Origin: an uncultured Ruminococcus sp.
Lineage (GTDB): Bacteria; Bacillota; Clostridia; Oscillospirales; Ruminococcaceae
Assembly (NCBI GenBank): GCA_946612185.1
Contig: CAMOEP010000117.1
Span: 1 to 6,849 of the forward strand
Direction: 5' to 3'
DNA: 6,849 nucleotides
Shown: one piece after another, positions 1 through 5,809 of the stretch
Numbering within the stretch: position 1 is the first letter of the stretch
Layout of the letters: each line of letters starts with the position of its first letter
Program-made: the position numbers and the translations under genes
The notes under the pieces: model-generated
What the model was told of the DNA's origin: nothing
What the model saw: only the letters and a program-made list of their open reading frames with translations
Database searches by the model: none

Positions 1-1171
1 AGTAAAGGTCGCAGCCTTCGGGAGCGTACTTATTTGCGTAGATGAAAGCCTGCTCGACGAAGGAGTTATTGCCGTAGATCTGTACCCAGGGGGACTTTCC
101 GTTGCCGTAGCCGGGTTCTCTTGCGCCGCCGGCGTTAGCGGTACGGTTGTAGTCGTCACTGACGCACTCGTTGCAGACATCGTAGGAGTACAGGTCGAGG
201 TCGGGGTACTGGGTATCGAAAGCAGCGAACATATTCTTTATGTAGCTTTCCATACGCTGATTCATAACGTCCTTGCTTACCCACTGACCGTACTGGTCGA
301 AGTTCTCCTTGAAGAACCACTCAGGAGTCTGGCTGTGCCAAACCAAAGTATGACCACGGAAACCGATACCGTGGCTTGCGCAGAATTCAGCGATAGCAGC
401 GCAGCTATTCAGTGAGACTTTGATATCTGTATTTGAAGAACCTTTCTTAACGAGAGTAGCATCGGGCTTAGTCTCGTTCTCACACTCGATAGCGTTGCAG
501 TCCTTGATAAGTCTTGCGGTGATATCGCTGTTATTTACAGTGCCGCCGTTTAAGATATTACCGACACGGAAGTAGTCAGCGAACTCGTCCTTCAGACCCT
601 TGCCTTCAGGTACAGCGTAGGCAGAAGCCACCTTTTCGGTAGTGATAAGCACATCATCGAAGCGGAAGTCCCCGGTAGTGTCGGTAGTTATTTTCAGTTC
701 ATACTCATAGGTATTCTCAGGTGCTTTATAGGAAGCGGAAAGAGTTTCCCACTTGCCTGCGGTCACATTTTTCTCGTCAAGAATAATGGTAGTTTCCTGC
801 TCAGTCTCCTGGTCGATATACATAAGAGACAGGGTGAACTTCTGGTCACTCTCACTGAAAACCTTAACGGAGTAGTCGTACTCAACTCCGCCGGAGAGGT
901 ACAGACCCTTTGATGAACTTGCGCCCTCGCTGGGGGAAGTTCTGCCGGATACCAGCATACCTCTTGAGCCGTCAGCACCGATATTCTCATAGGCAGTAAG
1001 ATCAGTATCGGTAGTTGTGCCGTGCCAGCCGCCGTAGTTGACCTCGAAGTCGTTGCTGACGATCTCGGCAGCGCTTGCAGGCATCATTATCTGCGGAAAT
1101 GCCGCTGTAAGTCCGGCAAGACAAGCAGCAGCGGTCAGTGAAGCAGTAATTTTCCTGAACATTTTTTTCAT
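1..1171 (-). CDS. Secreted GH10 endo-1,4-beta-xylanase with N-terminal CBM22-like module (partial, 3' end outside window)
   Basis: 390 codons are visible; the gene continues beyond the left edge. Residues 1-35 look like a Sec signal peptide: a KK/RK start, a hydrophobic stretch at about 9-30, and a likely cut after PASA (31-34). Residues about 40-178 resemble a CBM4/9-CBM22 carbohydrate-binding module, ending in the FRFDDVLIT strand (169-177). From about 185 the GH10 catalytic domain follows. It shows the substrate-binding motif ENETKPDATL (231-240), RGHTLVWHSQTPEWFF (272-287) and DVCNEC (331-336), in which E335 fits the family's acid/base glutamate. The nucleophile glutamate would lie further on and is not visible. 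Family role: cleaving internal beta-1,4 xylosyl bonds in xylan outside the cell. The start at 1171 is supported by GGGAGGG (1178-1184) six bases upstream; a second in-frame ATG lies at 1162. A dockerin or second CBM could follow off-window. Confidence 0.93.
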   Translation of the reverse strand, partial: MKKMFRKITASLTAAACLAGLTAAFPQIMMPASAAEIVSNDFEVNYGGWHGTTTDTDLTAYENIGADGSRGMLVSGRTSPSEGASSSKGLYLSGGVEYDYSVKVFSESDQKFTLSLMYIDQETEQETTIILDEKNVTAGKWETLSASYKAPENTYEYELKITTDTTGDFRFDDVLITTEKVASAYAVPEGKGLKDEFADYFRVGNILNGGTVNNSDITARLIKDCNAIECENETKPDATLVKKGSSNTDIKVSLNSCAAIAEFCASHGIGFRGHTLVWHSQTPEWFFKENFDQYGQWVSKDVMNQRMESYIKNMFAAFDTQYPDLDLYSYDVCNECVSDDYNRTANAGGAREPGYGNGKSPWVQIYGNNSFVEQAFIYANKYAPEGCDLY

Positions 1172-1194
1172 AAATGACCCTCCCATTCTGATAG

Positions 1195-1216
1195 TCTGCA
1201 CCTCCCTGAGTGCAGA
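1195..1216 (-). promoter_or_regulatory. Leader hairpin of the xylanase mRNA
   Basis: A perfect 7-bp inverted repeat (TCTGCAC / GTGCAGA) with an 8-base loop lies inside the predicted 5' leader. On the mRNA strand the loop reads TCAGGGAG, exposing a Shine-Dalgarno-like GGGAG about 31 nt upstream of the start codon, while the true RBS lies below it. It could be a ribosome standby site, an mRNA-stabilising hairpin, or a DNA operator just downstream of the promoter. Confidence 0.4.
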
Positions 1217-1240
1217 TGTTAAACGTCGTTATTTGTGTTT

Positions 1241-1269
1241 ATTATAAGTGACATTCCCCATTAAATCAA
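1241..1269 (-). promoter_or_regulatory. Sigma-A promoter P1 of the xylanase gene
   Basis: Read on the minus strand, -35 TTGATT (1264-1269) and a perfect -10 TATAAT (1241-1246) are separated by 17 bp. Predicted transcription start is near 1234, giving a leader of about 62 nt before the ATG at 1171. Seen in sequence; promoter activity is inferred. Confidence 0.75.
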
Positions 1270-1295
1270 CCTATAAAACGCAGATGAGGTGGACA

Positions 1296-1330
1296 AAATG
1301 AACATTTTATGAATAGGCACTTGTTCATTT
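1296..1330. promoter_or_regulatory. Inverted repeat upstream of the xylanase promoter, candidate operator
   Basis: Perfect 9-bp arms AAATGAACA (1296-1304) and TGTTCATTT (1322-1330) are separated by 17 bp, so arm centres are 26 bp apart. It starts 27 bp upstream of the P1 -35, a position that suits an activator bound as a dimer. No specific regulator can be named from the sequence. A palindromic TTATTAATAA follows at 1337-1346. Confidence 0.35.
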
Positions 1331-1369
1331 CGCCTGTTATTAATAAACCGGTAACAATTTCTTATGTTT

Positions 1370-1398
1370 ATTATAACAAGGAATTTTGGTTTTGTATG
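1370..1398 (-). promoter_or_regulatory. Possible second upstream promoter P2 of the xylanase gene
   Basis: On the minus strand an extended -10 (TGTTATAAT, with TATAAT at 1370-1375) sits 17 bp from a weak -35 (CATACA, 1393-1398, 3 of 6 matches). The sequence TGTTTATTATAA (plus strand 1365-1376) is repeated exactly at 1236-1247, where it overlaps the P1 -10. This suggests either a duplicated promoter core or chance in AT-rich DNA. Confidence 0.35.
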
Positions 1399-1417
1399 CC
1401 ACTTTTTTGTCATTTAT

Positions 1418-1432
1418 GGTAATTTCATTACC
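1418..1432. promoter_or_regulatory. Short perfect inverted repeat upstream of the hsdM promoter
   Basis: GGTAAT-TTC-ATTACC has perfect 6-bp arms and a 3-bp spacer, 29 bp upstream of the predicted hsdM -35. It could be an operator for the forward promoter or belong to the divergent xylanase control region. Six-bp arms in AT-rich DNA may also be chance. Confidence 0.25.
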
Positions 1433-1461
1433 TGACGGTATAGAAAATTAAGCTGCACTAC

Positions 1462-1490
1462 TGTACAAAATGCCGGAAATGTGGTATAAT
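1462..1490 (+). promoter_or_regulatory. Promoter of the hsdM-hsdS operon
   Basis: -35 TGTACA (1462-1467, 4 of 6 matches) and a perfect extended -10 (TGGTATAAT, with TATAAT at 1485-1490) are spaced 17 bp apart. Transcription would start near 1497, almost at the left edge of the MITE at 1500, so the whole MITE would be transcribed in the roughly 200-nt leader. Confidence 0.65.
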
Positions 1491-1499
1491 ATATCTAAA

Positions 1500-1671
1500 G
1501 GCAACACCGCACAAAGACCGCCTGACGGCTTTGTGGCACATCTGCTTGCATATTTTCCGGCATCTTGCACATAAATTTTTTGACATACGTCAGTATGCCT
1601 GCAAAATTTCTGCACAATCTGCCGAAAAATCTGACTGCGCATCTGCACCACAATCTCTGTGCGGTGTTGCC
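1500..1671. mobile_element. MITE-like palindromic element, 172 bp
   Basis: Terminal inverted repeats of 17 bp with one mismatch: GGCAACACCGCACAAAG at 1500-1516 against the complement of CTCTGTGCGGTGTTGCC at 1655-1671. The interior is also an imperfect palindrome. The left-arm section around 1550-1580 matches the complement of the right-arm section around 1600-1632 with scattered mismatches. The apex is a small hairpin, CATAC (1584-1588) and GTATG (1593-1597). It has no credible coding frame, which fits a non-autonomous element mobilised by a transposase encoded elsewhere. No clear target-site duplication is visible, although TA dinucleotides flank both ends. A shorter relative sits at 6604-6640. 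Confidence 0.75.
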
Positions 1672-1684
1672 TATATTATCTGAA

Positions 1685-1690
1685 AGAAGG
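1685..1690 (+). promoter_or_regulatory. Ribosome binding site deciding the GTG start of hsdM
   Basis: AGAAGG ends 8 bases before GTG at 1699, and no in-frame ATG lies nearby until codon 21, which is inside the conserved N-terminal region. It lies just past the MITE's right end, so the element spared the translation signals. Confidence 0.7.
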
Positions 1691-1698
1691 CAGACAAC

Positions 1699-3012
1699 GT
1701 GATATCAGGCGAAACAAGAGCGAAGCTGGACTCCCTGCTGGCACTTTTCTGGAATAACGGCATGACTAATCCCCTGACTGTGACCGAGCAGCTTACACAC
1801 CTTTTGTTCATAAGGCTTCTGGAAATGCGAGAGTGCGCAAGCCATAGGTATACCCCCGTGATTTCCTGGAGTGAAGCGGCAAAGCTGCCGGAAAAGGAGA
1901 TGTTCACGGCATTTGCGCAGAAGATATTCCCGGAAGTGAAGAAAAGTTTTCCTGAATATATGGACGATGCGCTCTTTCTCGTGCCGTCGCCAAAGGTACT
2001 GGAAAAGGCAGTGGCGGTGATAAGTTCCCTGAGCATATCCGGCGAGGACATCATGGGCGACGTGTACGAATACCTGCTGTCGAAGCTGTCAAGCAGCGGC
2101 ACAAACGGACAATTCCGCACCCCTCGCCCGGTAATACAGCTTATGGCGGAACTGATGCAGCCCTCACCGGAGGACACCGTTTGCGACCCGGCTATGGGAA
2201 GCGCAGGATTTCTCTGCGCAGCAGCGGAACACTCTTTTAAAAGGTATGGTGCATTTCCTGAACTTTCCGGCTGGGACACCGACCGGACTATGCACCGTAT
2301 CGGCGCTATGAACCTGGTTCTCCACGGCGTAAGCGCCCCGGACGTTAAGCGTGGCGACTCCCTTTCCGTGGAGGACACCACAAGTGATGCGTACTCGCTG
2401 GTGCTGGCAAATCCGCCGTTTACCGGCTCACTCGACCGTGACAGCGTGTCCCCCGACCTGCTCTCCCCCTCACCCACCAAAAAGACTGAACTGCTTTTCC
2501 TGCGCCTGTTTCTGAGAATTCTCCGCAGCGGCGGAAGATGTGCGTCTATCGTGCCGGAGGGAGTTCTTTTCGGCACTTCCCACGCTCATCTTGATATTCG
2601 CCGTACCCTTGTGGAGAACAACTGCCTTGAAGCCGTCATCGCCCTTCCCGGCGACACTTTCCGCCCCTATGCCGGTATAAGTACCGCAATACTCATATTC
2701 ACAAAGTCCGGAAAGACCGACAATGTGTGGTTCTGCGACAGCGAAAGTTTTCCAAAAGAAACTGCCGCTTCTGATATTTCAGTGAACTTCCGCCGCCGCA
2801 CAAATAACACCGACAGGCAGGGCTGTTTTCTGGTAAACCGGGAGGAGATCGCTGCAAATGACTACGTTCTCTCCCTGCGAACCTACCGGAGCATCAGCGA
2901 AAATCCCTCCGCTGCCGAGCGTTCCTCCGCCGAGATACTGCGCAGTATACAAGAACTTGAAAATATGGTAAACGCCTCGCTGGAGCGTCTGGGAGGACTG
3001 ATAAATGGCTAA
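1699..3012 (+). CDS. hsdM: Type I restriction-modification system DNA methyltransferase subunit (HsdM, N6-adenine)
   Basis: 437 codons, GTG start. Residues about 5-110 fit the helical HsdM N-terminal domain. A QFRTPRPVI segment (138-146) precedes SAM-binding motif I, DPAMGSAGFL (163-172), a variant of the common DPACGTGGFL. Catalytic motif IV is NPPF (238-241), typical of N6-adenine methyltransferases. Further family-like segments are GGRCASIVPEGVLFG (278-292) and EAVIALPGDTFRPYAGISTAIL (311-332). The segment EEIAANDYVLSL (382-393) and a C-terminal helix follow. The family transfers methyl groups from S-adenosylmethionine to adenine, with HsdS choosing the site; with HsdR the same complex would restrict unmethylated DNA. 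Length is somewhat short against many HsdM proteins of about 480-530 residues, but no motif is missing. It overlaps hsdS by 8 bases, so the two are translationally coupled. Confidence 0.93.
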   Translation: MISGETRAKLDSLLALFWNNGMTNPLTVTEQLTHLLFIRLLEMRECASHRYTPVISWSEAAKLPEKEMFTAFAQKIFPEVKKSFPEYMDDALFLVPSPKVLEKAVAVISSLSISGEDIMGDVYEYLLSKLSSSGTNGQFRTPRPVIQLMAELMQPSPEDTVCDPAMGSAGFLCAAAEHSFKRYGAFPELSGWDTDRTMHRIGAMNLVLHGVSAPDVKRGDSLSVEDTTSDAYSLVLANPPFTGSLDRDSVSPDLLSPSPTKKTELLFLRLFLRILRSGGRCASIVPEGVLFGTSHAHLDIRRTLVENNCLEAVIALPGDTFRPYAGISTAILIFTKSGKTDNVWFCDSESFPKETAASDISVNFRRRTNNTDRQGCFLVNREEIAANDYVLSLRTYRSISENPSAAERSSAEILRSIQELENMVNASLERLGGLING

Positions 3013-4069
3013 ACTTGGCGAACTCGTCCGCATACGCACCGGCGCTCTCGACGCAAATGCCGCCTGTGCGGACGGAGAGTACCCGTTCTTCACCTGTGCC
3101 GCAAAACCCTTGCGGATAAACTCCTTCAGCTTCGACTGCGAGTGCGTCATACTCAGCGGCAACGGAAGCGTAAATACCACCTATTACTGCGGAAAATTCG
3201 ATGCGTACCAACGGACATACGTCATCGAGAGCCTTGACAAGAACCGGCTGACTGTACCGTACCTATGGTATTTTCTGGACAGTTACGCTCCGGTATTGCA
3301 GCAGCGTGCAAAGGGCGGAGTGATACGGTATCTGCGGCTTTCCGACCTGACGGAAGCGGAGATCCCCCTGCCGCCGGTCGAGGAGCAGAACCGTATTGCC
3401 GCCGCTTTCCGGGAACTGGAAAATGCCGCAGAGTATCGCCGTCGGCAGCTTGCCCTGATGCCAGCCCTGCGGAATACAAGGTATAAGGAGCTTTTCGGGG
3501 ATATGTGCGCCGGTGCAGGGCTTGGTGAAGTTTGCCGGATAGTCCGTGGTTCGTCGCCCAGACCTATCGGGAAATATCTCGGCAGCGGCGTTCCCTGGAT
3601 ACGCATAGGCGATGCGAACGAGCAAAGCATCTACATTACCGAAACCGCCCGGACGATAACCCCGGAAGGTGCTATGCACAGCCATAAAGTGCCTGCCGGA
3701 ACGGTGATATTCGCCGCCTGCGGAGTGTCGCTTGGTTTTGCGAAGATAACGGCGGTGGAGGGGTGTATCCATGACGGCTGGCTGGCGTTGGAGGATATTG
3801 ATAAGCGGCTGGACGAGATATTTCTCATGCAGTCGCTGTGCAGTCGTGTGGATTATTTCCGGAGCATAGCGCCGTCGGGAACGCAGCCGAACCTGAACAC
3901 CCGGATAATGAAGATGCAGCCGCAGGTCATACCGCCGATGAAGATGCAGAAGGAGTTCCGGGAATTTGTGCTTGAAACAGAGGAATTCACCCGCCGCACA
4001 CTCCAAAGCCTGCAAGAACTATCCTCTTTAAAACACGAGCTGAGCCAGCTCGACCGCTTATCACGATGA
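3005..4069 (+). CDS. hsdS: Type I restriction-modification specificity subunit (HsdS) with repeat-derived C-terminus
   Basis: 354 codons; the ATG overlaps the hsdM stop (ATGGCTAA), with GGGAGG (2991-2996) eight bases upstream. It has the classic two-half design. The first target recognition domain is about 1-120. The first conserved coiled-coil arm starts at PLPPVEEQNRIAAAF (121-135) and runs to about 166. The second recognition domain is about 172-308, with VPWIRIGDAN (196-205). The second arm starts at IPPMKMQKEFREF (309-321). The halves together should read a split DNA target whose bases cannot be deduced here. The last ten or so residues (about 344-354, HELSQLDRLSR) and the stop are encoded by palindromic repeat DNA starting at 4036. 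They replace the usual end of the second arm, but the arm is almost as long as the first. Probably functional; the altered tail is inferred from comparison of the two arms. Confidence 0.92.
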   Translation: MAKLGELVRIRTGALDANAACADGEYPFFTCAAKPLRINSFSFDCECVILSGNGSVNTTYYCGKFDAYQRTYVIESLDKNRLTVPYLWYFLDSYAPVLQQRAKGGVIRYLRLSDLTEAEIPLPPVEEQNRIAAAFRELENAAEYRRRQLALMPALRNTRYKELFGDMCAGAGLGEVCRIVRGSSPRPIGKYLGSGVPWIRIGDANEQSIYITETARTITPEGAMHSHKVPAGTVIFAACGVSLGFAKITAVEGCIHDGWLALEDIDKRLDEIFLMQSLCSRVDYFRSIAPSGTQPNLNTRIMKMQPQVIPPMKMQKEFREFVLETEEFTRRTLQSLQELSSLKHELSQLDRLSR

Positions 4070-4210
4070 CGCTCGTTTCTCTCGCTTACTTTAAAAGAAA
4101 CAGTACTTTTGCCGTCGCTCAACCAAGCTGAGCCAGCTTGACCGCATATCACGTTGACGCTCGTGAACTCGCTTACAATGTAGAAACAAAACTTTTGCCG
4201 TCGCTCAACC
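4036..4210. repeat. Tandem direct repeat, period 88 bp, within element A
   Basis: Unit 1 (4036-4123) and unit 2 (4124-4210) are diverged copies of the element's left arm. Each begins with a mini-palindrome (CGAGCTG-AGC-CAGCTCG, then CAAGCTG-AGC-CAGCTTG) and ends with CTTTTGCCGTCGCTCAACC. Unit 2 is much closer to element B than unit 1 is, so unit 1 is probably older. Unit 1 carries the hsdS stop codon. Confidence 0.8.
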
Positions 4211-4407
4211 CGCTTTTCAATGGTACTAAGTTCTCCGGTAGATTTGTAAAACTTTAAGTTTACAGAATCACCAGAATAGAACTTTGTACCCATAAAAATA
4301 TGGTTGAGCGACGGCAAAAGTACTGTTTCTGAAAGAGTGAGCGAGCGTAAGCAAGCGACAACGTGGGGGCGGTCAAGCTGGCTCAGCTTGCAAGCTGGCT
4401 CAGCTCG
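4036..4407. repeat. Palindromic repeat element A (with tandemly duplicated left arm)
   Basis: A large imperfect inverted repeat between convergent hsdS and the orphan gene. Left arm 4124-4210 pairs imperfectly with right arm 4302-4390; the best block is CTTTTGCCGTCGCTCAACC (4192-4210) against its exact complement at 4302-4320. The centre has a nested repeat (TGGTACTAAGTTCT near 4220 against AGAACTTTGTACC near 4279). The ends carry mini-palindromes CAAGCTG-AGC-CAGCTTG (4124-4140), the same with a GCT spacer (4374-4390), and a tandem, slightly decayed copy (4391-4407). The left arm is duplicated (see 4036-4210). It has no gene of its own. Element B is the same sequence in the opposite orientation. 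RNA from either strand would fold strongly, so it may end transcription from both sides. Confidence 0.85.
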
Positions 4408-5470
4408 CAGCTTGTATAAAGAATGACTGGCTTTCCCCGGCAGGTAACTTGAAAATGATATTATCATCGAAGATCATGCAAGCGGAGTTCGGGTATTCAC
4501 GCATATATTCAGATGTGTATTCATTGTGTTCCGGAAGACCGTTTACCAACGCATACCAAGCCACTGTAAAATCGTTCGTATCCTCAATATCCGATAGCGG
4601 ATAATAAACGTAGATATCACCGTTATCCTTTCCACTGAACGTGTACGCCTTGCTAAGCAGGCTTTCCGCTCTTTTGGCACGATCTGATTCAAAGGCAGGC
4701 GTTCCGTAAACCTTCGTGAATAGTTCCTCTGCGTCACATTCATTAGCGGAGATGTCCTGTTCACCCTGATAACAATACTTAAAACCGTTGCCCTCATTGA
4801 TATTATAACTATTGCTGTGTATACCATCCTTGTCAATGGTAACGTCCTGCTGGATATACGGTGCAAACATAGTATTATCCGGTTCATTGGAGAGCATTTT
4901 CAGGTATTCCTCCATATGTTCGGTACTATCGAAAGATATAAATTTGCCCTTAACGTTCCACTTTTCATGCTGACTGAGAAGCGGACTGCTGAGGAAATCG
5001 GTATCAGTGCCGTATATAGAAACGTAAGTGGAAGCGTTCGCCATTATCTCGTCGAGATTATCGCCGTCAAAAATGGAGTCCTTGTCCAATGTTAAGCAAA
5101 ACGAAGTCACATTACCATACATAAAAATATCCTTGATCGTGCAGTCAGGAAATTCGCTATTCAGCCGTTCCTCAAGCGCATTTTTCACATCTCTGTACTG
5201 GTAAGAGTCATACCACTTTCCGGTGGTTGTATCTTTATAGATAAGGAAATCCCTGTCCTCATATCCGGAATACAATGCGATGCAGTCATCATGCTCGTTC
5301 TGATATTCAGTATCGACTGAAAAACCGTACTTATCGCTTATATACTCAGCGGCAGCGGTTTCGTATTTATGCTCGGTATCTTTCTGCATTTTCTGATCGT
5401 ACAGTCTATAGCCCGTAAACCCCAGTGCCAGAGCGGTGACAACTGGCAAGACAAGTTTAACTTTTTTCAT
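4400..5470 (-). CDS. Hypothetical membrane-anchored extracytoplasmic protein
   Basis: 356 codons; not recognised as any named family. The start at 5470 is supported by GGAGAGG (5476-5482) five bases upstream. An upstream in-frame extension to 5569 exists but would cross the promoter and repeat DNA, so it is rejected. Residues 1-3 are MKK, and 4-22 form one hydrophobic segment with no lipobox cysteine, fitting a signal anchor or uncleaved signal. The rest is hydrophilic, acidic and rich in Tyr, Asp, Glu and Ser, as in a secreted domain facing outward. Cysteines occur at 63, 110, 125, 233, 245 and 331. The gene looks more AT-rich than hsdM-hsdS. The final two codons and the stop lie in element A, and its -35 box touches element B, so the whole transcription unit fits tightly between two repeats. 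It runs convergently to hsdS and in the same direction as the amidase, but has its own promoter. Confidence 0.8.
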   Translation of the reverse strand: MKKVKLVLPVVTALALGFTGYRLYDQKMQKDTEHKYETAAAEYISDKYGFSVDTEYQNEHDDCIALYSGYEDRDFLIYKDTTTGKWYDSYQYRDVKNALEERLNSEFPDCTIKDIFMYGNVTSFCLTLDKDSIFDGDNLDEIMANASTYVSIYGTDTDFLSSPLLSQHEKWNVKGKFISFDSTEHMEEYLKMLSNEPDNTMFAPYIQQDVTIDKDGIHSNSYNINEGNGFKYCYQGEQDISANECDAEELFTKVYGTPAFESDRAKRAESLLSKAYTFSGKDNGDIYVYYPLSDIEDTNDFTVAWYALVNGLPEHNEYTSEYMREYPNSACMIFDDNIIFKLPAGESQSFFIQAAS

Positions 5471-5494
5471 AGCATCCTCTCCTTTCGTAAAAAC

Positions 5495-5523
5495 ATTATA
5501 CCACACCAATCCCCCCCTGTCAA
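5495..5523 (-). promoter_or_regulatory. Near-consensus sigma-A promoter of the orphan gene, with G7 run in spacer
   Basis: Minus strand: perfect -35 TTGACA (5518-5523), 17-bp spacer, perfect -10 TATAAT (5495-5500) extended by TGG. The spacer starts with seven G residues (plus-strand C7 at 5511-5517). Predicted start is near 5488, leaving a leader of about 18 nt. The -35 box directly abuts the end of element B at 5524. Strong constitutive transcription is expected if the spacer stays at 17 bp. Confidence 0.85.
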
Positions 5524-5807
5524 CAAGCTGAGCCAGCTTGCAAGCTGTAGTCAGCTTGACCACCCCCACGTTGTCGCTCGTTAAACTCGCTCACTTTGAC
5601 AGAACATCACATTTTGCCGTCGCTCAACTTGGTTTGTACTGGGACTAAGTGCTATTCGGGAAATGCTGTAAACTTCAAGTTTTACAGTTATACCGGAGAA
5701 CTTAGTACCAATGCAAACTTGGTTGAGCGACGGCAAAAGTTTTGTTTCTACATTGTAAGCGAGTTCACGAGCGTCAACGTGATATGTGGTCAAGCTGACG
5801 CAGCTTG
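5524..5807. repeat. Palindromic repeat element B (inverted copy of element A)
   Basis: An imperfect inverted repeat of about 284 bp between the orphan gene's promoter and the amidase stop. Left arm about 5541-5675 pairs with right arm about 5680-5807; the centre is AACTT-C-AAGTT within CTGTAAACTTCAAGTTTTACAG (near 5667-5688). Mini-palindromes lie at both ends: CAAGCTG-AGC-CAGCTTG (5524-5540), CAAGCTG-TAGT-CAGCTTG (5541-5558) and CAAGCTG-ACG-CAGCTTG (5791-5807). The right arm, complemented, matches 4124-4210 of element A at 84 of 87 positions, including 66 identical bases in a row (5721-5786 against 4145-4210). The amidase stop codon begins 5 bases beyond the element's end. No credible gene lies inside. 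Confidence 0.85.
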
Positions 5808-5809
5808 GG

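Noticed and set aside
1671..2576. A 301-codon minus-strand open frame opposite hsdM.
   Set aside because: It lies wholly over hsdM, whose motifs are clear, and has no recognisable domain or RBS; it is a shadow frame of GC-rich coding DNA.
3263..4015. A 250-codon minus-strand open frame opposite hsdS.
   Set aside because: Shadow of hsdS; low-complexity Arg/His-rich translation with no family features.
4036..4407. CRISPR array, because of repeated short palindromes.
   Set aside because: The mini-palindromes are not evenly spaced, the intervening sequence is itself repeated rather than unique, and no cas gene is present.
5471..5569. Extended N-terminus of the orphan protein starting at 5569.
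   Set aside because: It would begin in repeat DNA, run through the consensus promoter, and lack an RBS. The start at 5470 has a good RBS and is followed directly by a signal-anchor sequence.
4036..5807. Integron attC-like cassette sites.
   Set aside because: attC sites occur as direct repeats with GTTRRRY-type ends and shorter palindromes. Here the copies are inverted, and their ends are CAAGCTG/CAGCTTG. No integrase is visible.
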